This document shows positions 1-7,031 of a DNA stretch of 7,583 nucleotides, in pieces. Made by a program: the position numbers and the translations under genes. Source of the stretch: PGYR01 sp041595255 (lineage in GTDB: Bacteria; Bacteroidota; Ignavibacteria; Kapaibacteriales; UBA2268). Location: NCBI GenBank assembly GCA_041595255.1, contig JBFHKR010000128.1:1-7583 (forward strand), given 5' to 3'. A model generated the notes under the pieces. The model ran no database searches and was not told where the DNA came from. It was given only the letters and a program-made list of their open reading frames with translations. Each line of letters starts with the position of its first letter. Within the stretch, counting starts at the first letter, position 1.

Positions 1-33
1 AATAATATAATGTACTCTGAGTCAATCATTTCT

Positions 34-705
34 CTAGTTGATTATTTTTCCATCTCCCATTTCTATTATTCTATCGGTTTTATTTGCAAAATCTTGGTCA
101 TGTGTAACAATTAGCAACGATAGATTCTGCTTTGAGCTTAAATCTTTGAATATATTAAATACATTTTCAGAATTCTTTGAGTCCAGATTACCTGTAGGTT
201 CATCTCCCATTATAATAGCAGGGTCGTTTATCAATGCCCTTGCTATAGAGACTCTCTGTTTTTGTCCACCTGAGAGCATTGATGCTTTTTTATTTGCTTG
301 TTCCTTTATCCCCAATAACTCTAATTTGTCGTATGCATCTTGTTTTATTTCATTATAGCTTTTCTTACCTAACTTTCGTGCAGGTAGCATAACATTATCT
401 AAAACAGAGAACTCAGGCAATAGATAGTGAAATTGGAATACGAAACCAATGTGTTCATTTCTAATCACTGCAAGCTCTTGCTGAGGTCTGCCAGATACTA
501 GTTTACCAGCTAAGTGCAATTCACCTGTATAATCAGTATCCATAGTCGATAATATATAGAGTAGTGTTGACTTACCACATCCAGATTTTCCCATTATAGA
601 AACAAACTCACCTTGCTGAATCTTAAAAGTAATATCTTTCAGCACATGAAAATCAACTGGATTATGAAAATGCTTATTTATATTTTTGGTTTCTAGTACT
701 ACCAT
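34..705 (-). CDS. ABC transporter ATP-binding protein, LolD/MacB-type
   Basis: This is the cytoplasmic ATPase of an ABC export system and would power the FtsX-type permease encoded just upstream. The 223 residues are the usual length for LolD/MacB nucleotide-binding subunits. All core motifs are visible: Walker A GKSGCGKST (39-47), Q-loop Q91, the LPEFSVLDNVMLP stretch typical of LolD-like proteins (96-108), signature LSGGQ (144-148), Walker B ending MGDEP (166-170), D-loop NLDS (173-176) and switch H202. Walker B has Gly167 where Ala is usual; catalytic D168 and E169 are intact. The ATG is preceded by an AGAGG ribosome binding site about 8 bases away. Only one base separates it from the permease stop codon, so it is the last gene of a three-gene operon. 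Annotation tools may call it LolD, but the adjacent membrane-fusion protein points to MacAB-like efflux rather than lipoprotein release. Substrate unknown. Confidence 0.93.
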   Translation of the reverse strand: MVVLETKNINKHFHNPVDFHVLKDITFKIQQGEFVSIMGKSGCGKSTLLYILSTMDTDYTGELHLAGKLVSGRPQQELAVIRNEHIGFVFQFHYLLPEFSVLDNVMLPARKLGKKSYNEIKQDAYDKLELLGIKEQANKKASMLSGGQKQRVSIARALINDPAIIMGDEPTGNLDSKNSENVFNIFKDLSSKQNLSLLIVTHDQDFANKTDRIIEMGDGKIIN

Positions 706-706
706 A

Positions 707-1969
707 TTACTGACCTCTTATTATTTCTACTGGATCAATATTTTCAGCTTTTCGCGCAGGCAAATACCCAGCAAGAAAAGTAGATATCATAGCAAACGTA
801 ATCCCAACTATATAGAATAATGGATTATAATTGATAGGATACGTTTTGATCGTTGGTAGTGCTTCCGTTTCGAAAGGTGCATTATCAATCATCACTGAAC
901 CTATTAATCCTATAACCAAGCCTAATACACCACCAACAAACCCTATTATAACCGCTTGACTAATGAATATTTTTTTAACATCTGAACCTGAAAAACCCGT
1001 TGCTTTGAGTATAGCAATATCATTCATTTTTTCATATATAAGCATATTCAATATATTATATATACCAAATCCAGCTACTATCAGTAGTGTTATAGACACT
1101 GCATAAGTTATAAGATTTCTTATTGATGTACCAGTCTCAAATTGTGCATTAGCTGTCTGTATATCAGTAGCCGTCAAATCAAAACTCTTTGTTAACTCTT
1201 TTGCCATTTCTGGAGCAAGCTCCATATTGTATAGCTTTACATTGATATCAGATATATAGTTATTTCCTTCTCCTAATAGTTGTTGTGCAGTTTTTAGATT
1301 AACGAAGCTTTGTGCATTGTCAACTTCAGCTAATCCGCTTTGGTATATACCAACAATTTTCAGAGGAAAAACGCCACCATTTGCAGTGGATACGTTGATT
1401 TTATCGCCTACATCCAGAGACATTTTTTTAGCTATACCTGCACCAAGTAATATACCATTGTTTCTTTTTAATAGGCTCTCTCCGGTACCTTTTACTATAT
1501 AATCTCCAAAGTTGAATAACTTAACTTCCTCAAGTATATTTATACCATTGACAACCCCGTTAAGTTGTATAGATCCTGCTACGTAGAATACTCTAGCCGT
1601 AGCTTGAGCTGTAACTCCTTTTACTCTCTTGTCTTTCTCCAACTCGGAGATAAGGGGGAGGGCATTGTGCACTCTTACTAGACTCTCTTTGGGCTTAACG
1701 CTATGTATTATATTAAAACTATTCGAATAGGACTCATCTAATTCTATAGGTTGATCTTCGGTAGGTTTTATTTCGTTATATACGTGTATGTGTGGCGTTC
1801 GATTGAGAACTAATCCATCCAAAAGACCATTAAGACCAGTCATAAACCCCATCATAATAATGAAGGTACCGATACCAAATGTAACACCCAAAGCAGCAAC
1901 ACTCGTTTGCTTCAACCTAGATTGCAGATGAGTTCTTGTAATATCAAATATAACTTTGTAGTTAGTCAT
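707..1969 (-). CDS. ABC transporter permease, MacB/LolC-like (MacB_PCD + FtsX domains)
   Basis: This is the inner-membrane subunit of the export system. The 420 residues show the four-helix type-VII ABC plan: a first transmembrane helix at about 22-44, a large periplasmic domain at about 50-280 (MacB_PCD type), then three helices at about 284-308, 335-360 and 383-403 forming the FtsX domain. Supporting landmarks are YEKMNDIAILKATGFS (312-327), the coupling segment that contacts the ATPase and is typical of LolC/E and MacB, and a C-terminus with PARKAENIDPVEIIRG (404-419), the standard FtsX-family ending. There is no fused ATPase domain, unlike E. coli MacB. It starts one base after the membrane-fusion protein stop and ends one base before the ATPase start, which implies translational coupling; the ribosome binding site is weak. 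Family known proteins move lipoproteins, macrolides or peptides by mechanotransmission across the periplasm; the substrate here cannot be read from sequence. Confidence 0.92.
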   Translation of the reverse strand: MTNYKVIFDITRTHLQSRLKQTSVAALGVTFGIGTFIIMMGFMTGLNGLLDGLVLNRTPHIHVYNEIKPTEDQPIELDESYSNSFNIIHSVKPKESLVRVHNALPLISELEKDKRVKGVTAQATARVFYVAGSIQLNGVVNGINILEEVKLFNFGDYIVKGTGESLLKRNNGILLGAGIAKKMSLDVGDKINVSTANGGVFPLKIVGIYQSGLAEVDNAQSFVNLKTAQQLLGEGNNYISDINVKLYNMELAPEMAKELTKSFDLTATDIQTANAQFETGTSIRNLITYAVSITLLIVAGFGIYNILNMLIYEKMNDIAILKATGFSGSDVKKIFISQAVIIGFVGGVLGLVIGLIGSVMIDNAPFETEALPTIKTYPINYNPLFYIVGITFAMISTFLAGYLPARKAENIDPVEIIRGQ

Positions 1970-1970
1970 C

Positions 1971-3053
1971 TTATGGTTTTATTATCTTAGTATTTGAGTC
2001 AATTTTTGGCGATTCTATTTCCACTCTTTCTATATTTCTCATACCAATTTTAACTTCTACTTCACTGTCTTCGGTTATTACTTTACCGTCTTCGGTCAAA
2101 TATTCCAAAGGGATTGTCATTACATTTTCTTTTTGGGATATGATTATATTGGCCTCACCCGATAGACCTGCATACAAAGCACTTGGTGGGTTAACGAATA
2201 TAGCTTCTACTTTAAAAGTTTGAGTTTTATCATCTTTTACTGGATATATTTTTGATATTTTCGCATCGAAGGTTTTACCTTTATAAGCGTCTAATGAGAT
2301 GATAACCTTTTGTCCCTCTTTGATAGAAGTAATATCTACTTCGTCTATTCTCATTTCTATAACGAAAGAATTTCTATTGCCTATTCTCGCAAAAGCAGCT
2401 TGTTGAGTAATAAGCTCTCCCTCTTCTTTCATAATTGAGTAAACCTTACCATCAATTTTAGATTTGATAGAAAAATCACTCAAGTTAGTCAACGCTCTTT
2501 CTACGGCATTTTCTGATTGCTGATAATTACTTTTAAGTTCTATTTCTGTTTGTGCATATTGCTTTTTTAGAATAGCTTTTTGTTTTTTGGTCAAATCGTA
2601 TTTAAGTTTCTTAGCTTCTAGTTCGGCTACTGCACCTACACCTCTGTCCATCAGTCTTTTCTGACGCGCATAGTTAATCGAATCTTGAGTTAATTGCTCT
2701 TGGTTAGCTTCTATCTCATCTTTCAATCTGTCTAGTATATTGGCATCGCCTTTATATTTTTTTCGAGCTAACTCCATATTAAGTTGTGCATTTTCTTTAT
2801 TCAACTTAGATAAGTCCGAAGATACCTCAGCTAGCAATTGGTCTTTCGAAACAGTATCACCCTCTTGGAGATATATCTTACTTATAATACCGGAAGCTGA
2901 AGCATATACGTCATACATGCCCTCTGGTTGGATAGTTACTGAGGCATACACCGACTCAGTCAGCGTTTGAACTACAGGTTTTGTTGATTCTTCTTCTTTG
3001 CCACAAGCAATTAGAGTGATTAATAATAAAGTGAAAAGTATTTTGTTAATCAT
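1971..3053 (-). CDS. Lipoprotein membrane-fusion protein (HlyD/MacA/RND-type periplasmic adaptor)
   Basis: This is the periplasmic adaptor of the efflux module, bridging the permease to an outer-membrane channel not encoded here. I chose the ATG at 3053 (360 residues) over an open frame extending to 3176. It begins MINKILFTLLLITLIAC, a lipoprotein signal with lipobox L-I-A-C and acylated Cys17, while the extra 41 residues look non-coding. GGGAT sits 4 bases before this ATG. Next come a first lipoyl half (about 45-80, with SGIISKIYLQEGDTVSKDQL), a long helical hairpin rich in K, E and Q (about 80-190), the second lipoyl half (about 192-225), and a beta-barrel (about 228-305, EGQKVIISLDAYKGK). 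A membrane-proximal domain closes the protein, with IPLEYL at 314-319 and KIGMRN at 335-340. The hairpin is long enough to reach a TolC-like protein. Cys17 is followed by GKEEE, an acidic run discussed in the findings. First gene of the operon. Confidence 0.9.
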   Translation of the reverse strand: MINKILFTLLLITLIACGKEEESTKPVVQTLTESVYASVTIQPEGMYDVYASASGIISKIYLQEGDTVSKDQLLAEVSSDLSKLNKENAQLNMELARKKYKGDANILDRLKDEIEANQEQLTQDSINYARQKRLMDRGVGAVAELEAKKLKYDLTKKQKAILKKQYAQTEIELKSNYQQSENAVERALTNLSDFSIKSKIDGKVYSIMKEEGELITQQAAFARIGNRNSFVIEMRIDEVDITSIKEGQKVIISLDAYKGKTFDAKISKIYPVKDDKTQTFKVEAIFVNPPSALYAGLSGEANIIISQKENVMTIPLEYLTEDGKVITEDSEVEVKIGMRNIERVEIESPKIDSNTKIIKP

Positions 3054-3071
3054 TTTATCCCAATTTGAACT

Positions 3072-3101
3072 ATTATATAACGATATTGACGAATTAGTAA
3101 A
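3072..3101 (-). promoter_or_regulatory. Candidate promoter for the ABC efflux operon
   Basis: Read on the minus strand there is a perfect TATAAT hexamer (3077-3072) and an 18-base spacer to TTTACT (3101-3096), which matches TTGACA at four of six positions. Transcription would start near 3065 and leave a leader of about 12 bases before the ATG at 3053. The region is very AT-rich, so hexamers can arise by chance, and Bacteroidota often use a different consensus. This site also lies inside the rejected longer open frame, which supports the shorter gene start. Confidence 0.3.
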
Positions 3102-3148
3102 CAATAATTTAGTAAAATTTGAAGAAAAAATAGTATTAATTACTAGAT

Positions 3149-3165
3149 ATTTCAAATATTGAAAT
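3149..3165. repeat. Perfect 7-bp inverted repeat (3-base centre) upstream of the efflux operon
   Basis: ATTTCAA-ATA-TTGAAAT is a perfect dyad of two 7-base arms around a 3-base centre. It lies about 95 bases before the membrane-fusion protein ATG and about 70 bases upstream of the candidate -10 box. It could be a dimeric regulator's binding site for the operon, but the AT-rich composition makes a chance dyad quite possible. No regulator gene is in the window. Confidence 0.3.
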
Positions 3166-3188
3166 TTGGTGGTCAATGATTAGAACTT

Positions 3189-3247
3189 AGCATAACAAAC
3201 TGAATAATCTAATTTAATCTATAGGAGATTCTTCTGCTTCCTTCGGT
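3189..3247. repeat. Imperfect long inverted repeat, possible decayed interspersed intergenic element
   Basis: Arms 3189-3210 and 3226-3247 are inverted copies pairing at 14 of 22 positions, with 11 of the 14 innermost pairs matching; the loop is 15 bases. The inner stem is AATCT/AGATT, and a second AATCT at 3216-3220 offers an alternative shorter hairpin. Read on the minus strand, the right arm contains GACACCGAAGG...AGAAGAATCTCC. This resembles the half-sites of palindromic intergenic repeats that are common in Bacteroidota and other bacteria. The element lies between the AcpH-type gene's stop and the efflux operon, so it could also weakly terminate transcription. No T-tract follows. The identification as a repeat family is an inference from one copy. 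Confidence 0.35.
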
Positions 3248-3308
3248 GTCATTAGAATAACATAAATGATGACCAAGATCCTCTAGTAATACAAGGTTTA
3301 AGCAGGGA

Positions 3309-3890
3309 CTAACAATTGCAATGATTATCTACATAGGCGATTATTTCTGGAAAAAACGTATTAAATTCTTCCGTAAATAACTCATAATCTTCCAAAAGGT
3401 GTTCTACAGCTCCACCGAAATTTGAAGGAAATCGAGTTCGTTCATCCATTTTGTCAAGGACAAATTTTAATCCATCAATCGATTTGTAATTGTTCAACCA
3501 ATCTTTTTCTATCATCACAGGAAGCTTTCGTTTTAAACGAACAGGCATATCTTCCATTCTTCTGGAGAATACCTTATAAACATTTTGTGCAAAAACAGGA
3601 AGAGTTGATCCAGAATAGTGATGCCAATTATTGGCCAAAAGATGGTCATAGAGTACATCTATTACAACTGGTGAATATTTATGATGATGAGGTTGTAACC
3701 TTTGAGTGGCTTGTCGAACAATAGAGTGGGTATCAGTGTAAGAATCGATTTTTCTATGTAGCATAACTCCCGCTTGTACTTCCTCTGGTAGTAAAGCCAC
3801 TTCATTAATCGATATGGAGTCCGCAATAAAGTTTCCAATTAGGATGTCTTCATTATTGCAGGAGAGAAATATATGAGCGAGATAATTCAT
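3309..3890 (-). CDS. acpH: DUF479 / acyl carrier protein phosphodiesterase-like protein
   Basis: The 193-residue protein matches the DUF479 (ACP phosphodiesterase) family over its full, usual length. In E. coli, AcpH removes the 4'-phosphopantetheine arm from acyl carrier protein in the cytoplasm; whether distant homologues do so is not firmly known. Family landmarks in order are MNYLAHIFLS (1-10), IGNFIAD (18-24), GVMLHRKIDSYTDTH (41-55), VVIDVLYDHLLANNW (75-89), DWLNNY (130-135) and FFPE (179-182). H6, D24, H45, D49, D78, D82 and H83 are plausible metal ligands of the HD-like fold. The family N-terminus is MNYLAH, so I start at the ATG at 3890; a GTG codon immediately before it would add one residue. 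No clear Shine-Dalgarno sequence is seen. The gene stands alone, 193 bases after the porin stop and 255 bases before the efflux operon ATG. The short tail DNHCNC has two cysteines outside the family core. Confidence 0.85.
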   Translation of the reverse strand: MNYLAHIFLSCNNEDILIGNFIADSISINEVALLPEEVQAGVMLHRKIDSYTDTHSIVRQATQRLQPHHHKYSPVVIDVLYDHLLANNWHHYSGSTLPVFAQNVYKVFSRRMEDMPVRLKRKLPVMIEKDWLNNYKSIDGLKFVLDKMDERTRFPSNFGGAVEHLLEDYELFTEEFNTFFPEIIAYVDNHCNC

Positions 3891-3968
3891 CACATTCTAA
3901 CGTTTTTAGTAAATAAAGATTTTGTGTAAACCTGCTTATTGTCTAAGACTCAATACAACTACTTTATC

Positions 3969-3989
3969 ATTGTAGCTTGAAACTACAAT
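3969..3989. repeat. Stem-loop between porin and acpH
   Basis: ATTGTAG and CTACAAT form a perfect 7-bp stem around the loop CTTGAAA. It lies 94 bases past the porin stop and 78 bases before the acpH ATG. On the minus strand, the direction of both genes, no T-tract follows, so it is not a classical terminator; T-rich bases follow only on the plus strand, where no gene needs ending. It may stabilise the 3' end of the porin mRNA or serve as a binding site for acpH control. Confidence 0.35.
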
Positions 3990-4083
3990 TTTCTCTAATC
4001 GATTGATTTATGAAAAATATAGTAATATCTATTATAACGTCGAGTCGTAATGCAATTAGGATTAAAGGAAACAAAATTATTTC

Positions 4084-5301
4084 TCAAAAGTTCAATTGTG
4101 CTTGAATTCTTAATAAATTACCCGACTGAAGATTTTCTTGTAGAATAAAATCCTCATATCTCCTTTGGGAAATAGTATAGTTTGCTACTAGTTCGAAGTT
4201 TTGGTTTAATTGCCATTCAATACCAAGCTCAAGCTCATTGACATTATAACTTCTAGCATCCTTTTCGTGTTTTTTACCCCCATCATAATAGTGATATCTT
4301 ACAAAAGGGATCAATGTTTGCTCATCGATTTTCTTCAAATAACTCAAAGTAACATATCCACCTTTCAAAGGTGTAACTTCGATTGACTGAGTAGCTTTGT
4401 TGAATTCAGGTCCTTCTCCGATATTATACTCTGCTTGTATTCCAAAAGGTTTAGGATACAGTATAAAAGATGCTGCAACTCTTTGGTCGGTATAATTCAA
4501 ATCTGTATTCGTTTTTACCCCTTCACTCAGATTTTCTTTTGGCATCACCCATTTTCCAGTGTATCCCTGCACTCCGAACTCAACGATTTGATTTCCATAT
4601 TCGAAAGGATAAGAAAATCGACTAACTATATGTGGTTCATTGTTCAAATCAGGGTTATTGGCATTCTGACCATTGTAGGCACCGAAAGCGAAAACACCAT
4701 AATCACCGCTACCTTTCAAACCGTCTCTCACCAATTTAGAAAACAATTGACGTTTACTTGAAGGTGCCCAATAAAAGAAAACCCCTAAATCCCGCTCATT
4801 GGAAACTGCACTATTCAAGGCATCGTTACGGTCAAGAGGTATTCTGTTTTGGCTTGATTGCATATTTTCGAAACCAAAAGGAATCTTACTTTGACCTATT
4901 CTAAATCTATATTCGTTTTTTTCATCAACTCCTATATCAAAATAAGCATCTCTTAACTGAGCAAAATGCAATCTATTAGTTGATGCACTACTGGCTATAT
5001 CAGGTTGAATATAGAAATATACTTGGTTACTTATCTGACCGAAAAAGATGATACGTGTTCGTCTTAAAAAAAAGCCTCCATTCTTCCCCCATGATCTATC
5101 GCACTGCTCACATCCCAAATTTTCATTCGTTTCTAAAAGTCTATTGTATCTAACTTGAGCATATCCTCGAATACCAATTTTTTCATACCATTCTTTTTTA
5201 GGTGGGTTCTCTGAAACTAAGCCGTCTTTAAGACTATCCGTTTGAGAAAAAGAGTTTAAAGGTAATAAAATTATAAAAATTAAGTATATATATTTTTTCA
5301 T
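4084..5301 (-). CDS. Outer-membrane porin, phosphate-selective porin O/P (OprO/OprP) family
   Basis: This is a predicted outer-membrane beta-barrel channel for small solutes, probably anions if it behaves like OprP; selectivity cannot be read here. I start at the ATG at 5301 (405 residues) because it opens directly with the signal peptide MKKYIYLIFIILLPLNSFS, with likely cleavage before Q20; the longer frame from a GTG at 5331 would put ten polar residues ahead of it. The mature protein begins with a short linker, then IRGYAQVRYNRL (44-55), FFLRRTRIIFFGQI (77-90) and YFYIQPDIA (95-103), the typical first strands of the family. Next come the RIGQSKIPFGFENMQSS loop (134-150) and repeated aromatic amphipathic strands to the end. 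It finishes LRIQAQLNF, with the C-terminal Phe expected for BAM-mediated insertion. C64 and C67 form a CxxC in the first loop. No Shine-Dalgarno sequence is evident. There is no TonB-dependent partner or phosphate gene beside it; it appears to be transcribed alone. Confidence 0.88.
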   Translation of the reverse strand: MKKYIYLIFIILLPLNSFSQTDSLKDGLVSENPPKKEWYEKIGIRGYAQVRYNRLLETNENLGCEQCDRSWGKNGGFFLRRTRIIFFGQISNQVYFYIQPDIASSASTNRLHFAQLRDAYFDIGVDEKNEYRFRIGQSKIPFGFENMQSSQNRIPLDRNDALNSAVSNERDLGVFFYWAPSSKRQLFSKLVRDGLKGSGDYGVFAFGAYNGQNANNPDLNNEPHIVSRFSYPFEYGNQIVEFGVQGYTGKWVMPKENLSEGVKTNTDLNYTDQRVAASFILYPKPFGIQAEYNIGEGPEFNKATQSIEVTPLKGGYVTLSYLKKIDEQTLIPFVRYHYYDGGKKHEKDARSYNVNELELGIEWQLNQNFELVANYTISQRRYEDFILQENLQSGNLLRIQAQLNF

Positions 5302-5573
5302 TAAGTCTATTTTATATGTATGTTGTCTCACTATCCGAATATATTAAAATTCGTGTGTTAAAATATTTAATTCTTGATTTGAAATTTTTTCGCTGTCAAT
5401 CTATTGAATTTAGTAGATTTACCAAAAGATTAATTTTATTAAAGGCTAAGTAATAACTATTATTAAGCTAAAGGTAATCTAAATGTCATTAGAAACATGG
5501 AGTTTTTAGCAAACAATTAAAAAAAGGTTACTACTAGCACGTCAAAAATTCGATGGTAGATTTATAATAAGTC
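5302..5573 (-). other. Spacer between murE and the porin (leader/regulatory DNA)
   Basis: These 272 AT-rich bases carry no credible gene. On the minus strand a run of seven T follows CC at 5525-5519, about 50 bases past the murE stop, but no convincing GC stem precedes it, so it is at best a weak terminator. A small dyad TAATAA-CTA-TTATTA lies at 5451-5465. Nearer the porin, TTGACA (5399-5394) stands 18 bases before AAGAAT (5375-5370, four of six matches to TATAAT). This is a possible promoter that would leave a leader of about 60 bases before the ATG at 5301. Confidence 0.4.
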
Positions 5574-7031
5574 TTAAACTGATACACCCAATACAACCTC
5601 TTTATCATTGAAGTGTATTTTCTGAGTTCCTATTATTTGATAATCTTCGTGGCCTTTCCCTGCTATTAGTATTATGTCACCAGAATTAGATATTCGAACT
5701 GCATCTTTTATAGCTTCAGCTCTATCTTTTATTATCATATAACTTCCCGGTTTAGTAAACCCTTTTTCAATGTCTTCGAATATTTTATCTCTTTCTTCAG
5801 TGCGAGGGTTGTCGTCTGTTACTATTACTTTATCGGCATATTTCTCTGAAGCGGCAGCCATTAGAGGACGCTTAGTTTTATCTCTATCACCTCCGCAACC
5901 GAACACTATTAGCAGCTTAGCATCACCCACTATAAGCTCTTTGCATGCTTTTCCTGCTTTCTCTAATGCATCTGGTGTATGTGCATAATCTATAATTGCT
6001 ATTGCTCCATTGCCCAATGGTACTCGCTCCATTCTACCAGGTGCAGAAGATATATAAGACAAATCACCAGTCAGTTTATTCATATCTATTTGACATAGTT
6101 TAGAAACTGCAACTAATGAAAGTGAGAGGTTAATTATGTTGAATTGCGCTACTAAAGGTGAGTGGATTTTTATTTCGGTTCCACTTTTTTCTATAATAAA
6201 ATTGCTACCTGTGTGATCAAACTCCTCATTCATTATCTTGTAATCTGCATCTACATCCCAACCTACTTTTGAAACTTTGGCTTGCGTATCATCTATCATT
6301 ACTTTATATCCAGCATCGTCCACATTTACTATAGCATTAGCAGAGCTTTTCAAATTATCAAAAAGCAACTTCTTAGCCTCTGAATAAGCTTCAAATGTTC
6401 GATGATAATCGAGATGATCATGTGTTATATTAGTAAATATTGCCAAATCAAAGTCAATATAATCGGCTCTGTTTTGCTCCAATGCGTGCGAAGAAACTTC
6501 CATAACTACATATTCTATACCCTTGTCGGCTACTTCGCGTAGTACTTTGTTCATATTAATTGGATCAGGAGTAGTATGAGTAGCATCTAATTTTTCATCA
6601 CCTATATAAATACCTGTGGTGCCTATAATAGCAGACTTATATCCGAGTTTACCAAGAAGTTTACTGATGAGAAATGTTACTGTTGTTTTACCGTTAGTTC
6701 CAGTTACTCCAACTATACTTAATTCGTTAGAAGGATTATTGTAGTAGTTTGCACTTATTCTTGCCAATGCCTTTCTAGATTTTTTAACTATAATGAAAGT
6801 AACATTATCATATAAAATTTTTGGTTTTTCTTCGCAAATAATCACTTTAGCACCGAAACTAATCGCTGATTCTATGAACTTGTGTCCATCAGATTCTGTA
6901 CCATTTATAGCTACAAATACATCCCCATCATCTATTCTTCGGCTATCGAATTGGATATTATTTATTGTAATATCAATATTTCCAATTACTTCTATATAAT
7001 CTAAGTTCTCTATCAATTTAGTAAGCTGCAT
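5574..7031 (-). CDS. murE: UDP-N-acetylmuramoyl-L-alanyl-D-glutamate--2,6-diaminopimelate ligase (MurE)
   Basis: MurE is the cytoplasmic ATP-dependent ligase that adds the third amino acid to the peptidoglycan precursor UDP-MurNAc-L-Ala-D-Glu. The 485 residues are full length for the family, with the three Mur domains: uridine-binding N-domain (about 20-95, FDSRRIDDGDVFVAI), central ATPase (about 105-335) and C-domain (about 335-485). Motifs are P-loop GTNGKTT (111-117), substrate loop THTTPDP (151-157), EVSSHAL (178-184), NITHDHLDYH (201-210), SEAKKLLF with the expected carbamylated Lys220, and PGRMERV (331-337). GCGGDRDKTKRPLM (378-391) and GKGHEDYQ (458-465) follow. DNPR at 407-410 is the recognised mark of meso-diaminopimelate specificity, rather than the lysine type, and fits a Gram-negative cell. 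The ATG at 7031 is preceded by AAGGA. No other division/cell-wall (dcw) gene adjoins it, which is unusual. It is divergent from the CARDB gene. Confidence 0.97.
   Translation of the reverse strand: MQLTKLIENLDYIEVIGNIDITINNIQFDSRRIDDGDVFVAINGTESDGHKFIESAISFGAKVIICEEKPKILYDNVTFIIVKKSRKALARISANYYNNPSNELSIVGVTGTNGKTTVTFLISKLLGKLGYKSAIIGTTGIYIGDEKLDATHTTPDPINMNKVLREVADKGIEYVVMEVSSHALEQNRADYIDFDLAIFTNITHDHLDYHRTFEAYSEAKKLLFDNLKSSANAIVNVDDAGYKVMIDDTQAKVSKVGWDVDADYKIMNEEFDHTGSNFIIEKSGTEIKIHSPLVAQFNIINLSLSLVAVSKLCQIDMNKLTGDLSYISSAPGRMERVPLGNGAIAIIDYAHTPDALEKAGKACKELIVGDAKLLIVFGCGGDRDKTKRPLMAAASEKYADKVIVTDDNPRTEERDKIFEDIEKGFTKPGSYMIIKDRAEAIKDAVRISNSGDIILIAGKGHEDYQIIGTQKIHFNDKEVVLGVSV

Noticed and set aside
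34..1969. Assignment of the ATPase and permease as LolD and LolC/E
   Set aside because: The motifs are similar, but a membrane-fusion lipoprotein heads the same operon, which is typical of MacAB-type efflux and not of the Lol pathway; the symbol was left blank.
3054..3176. N-terminal extension of the membrane-fusion protein to a start at 3176
   Set aside because: It would bury the lipoprotein signal peptide 41 residues inside the protein and overlap the likely promoter; the ATG at 3053 gives a textbook lipobox.
3180..3310. Open frame of about 40 codons on the minus strand beyond the acpH stop
   Set aside because: It has no start codon of its own, no ribosome binding site and no family resemblance, and it runs through the imperfect palindrome; it looks like repeat DNA rather than a gene.
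3891..3893. GTG start for the acpH-type gene
   Set aside because: It adds only one residue before the ATG, and the family N-terminus begins MNYLAH.
3969..3989. Single CRISPR repeat or degenerate array
   Set aside because: Only one copy is present, there is no periodic repeat-spacer pattern, and no cas gene is nearby.
4435..4761. Plus-strand open frames inside the porin, murE, acpH and ABC genes
   Set aside because: They are antisense shadows of well-supported genes, without ribosome binding sites or recognisable domains.
5302..5331. GTG start of the porin ten residues upstream
   Set aside because: The extra residues are polar and precede a complete signal peptide; the ATG at 5301 fits secretion better.
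5519..5525. Intrinsic terminator after murE
   Set aside because: The seven-T run is present on the minus strand, but no stable stem lies directly before it.
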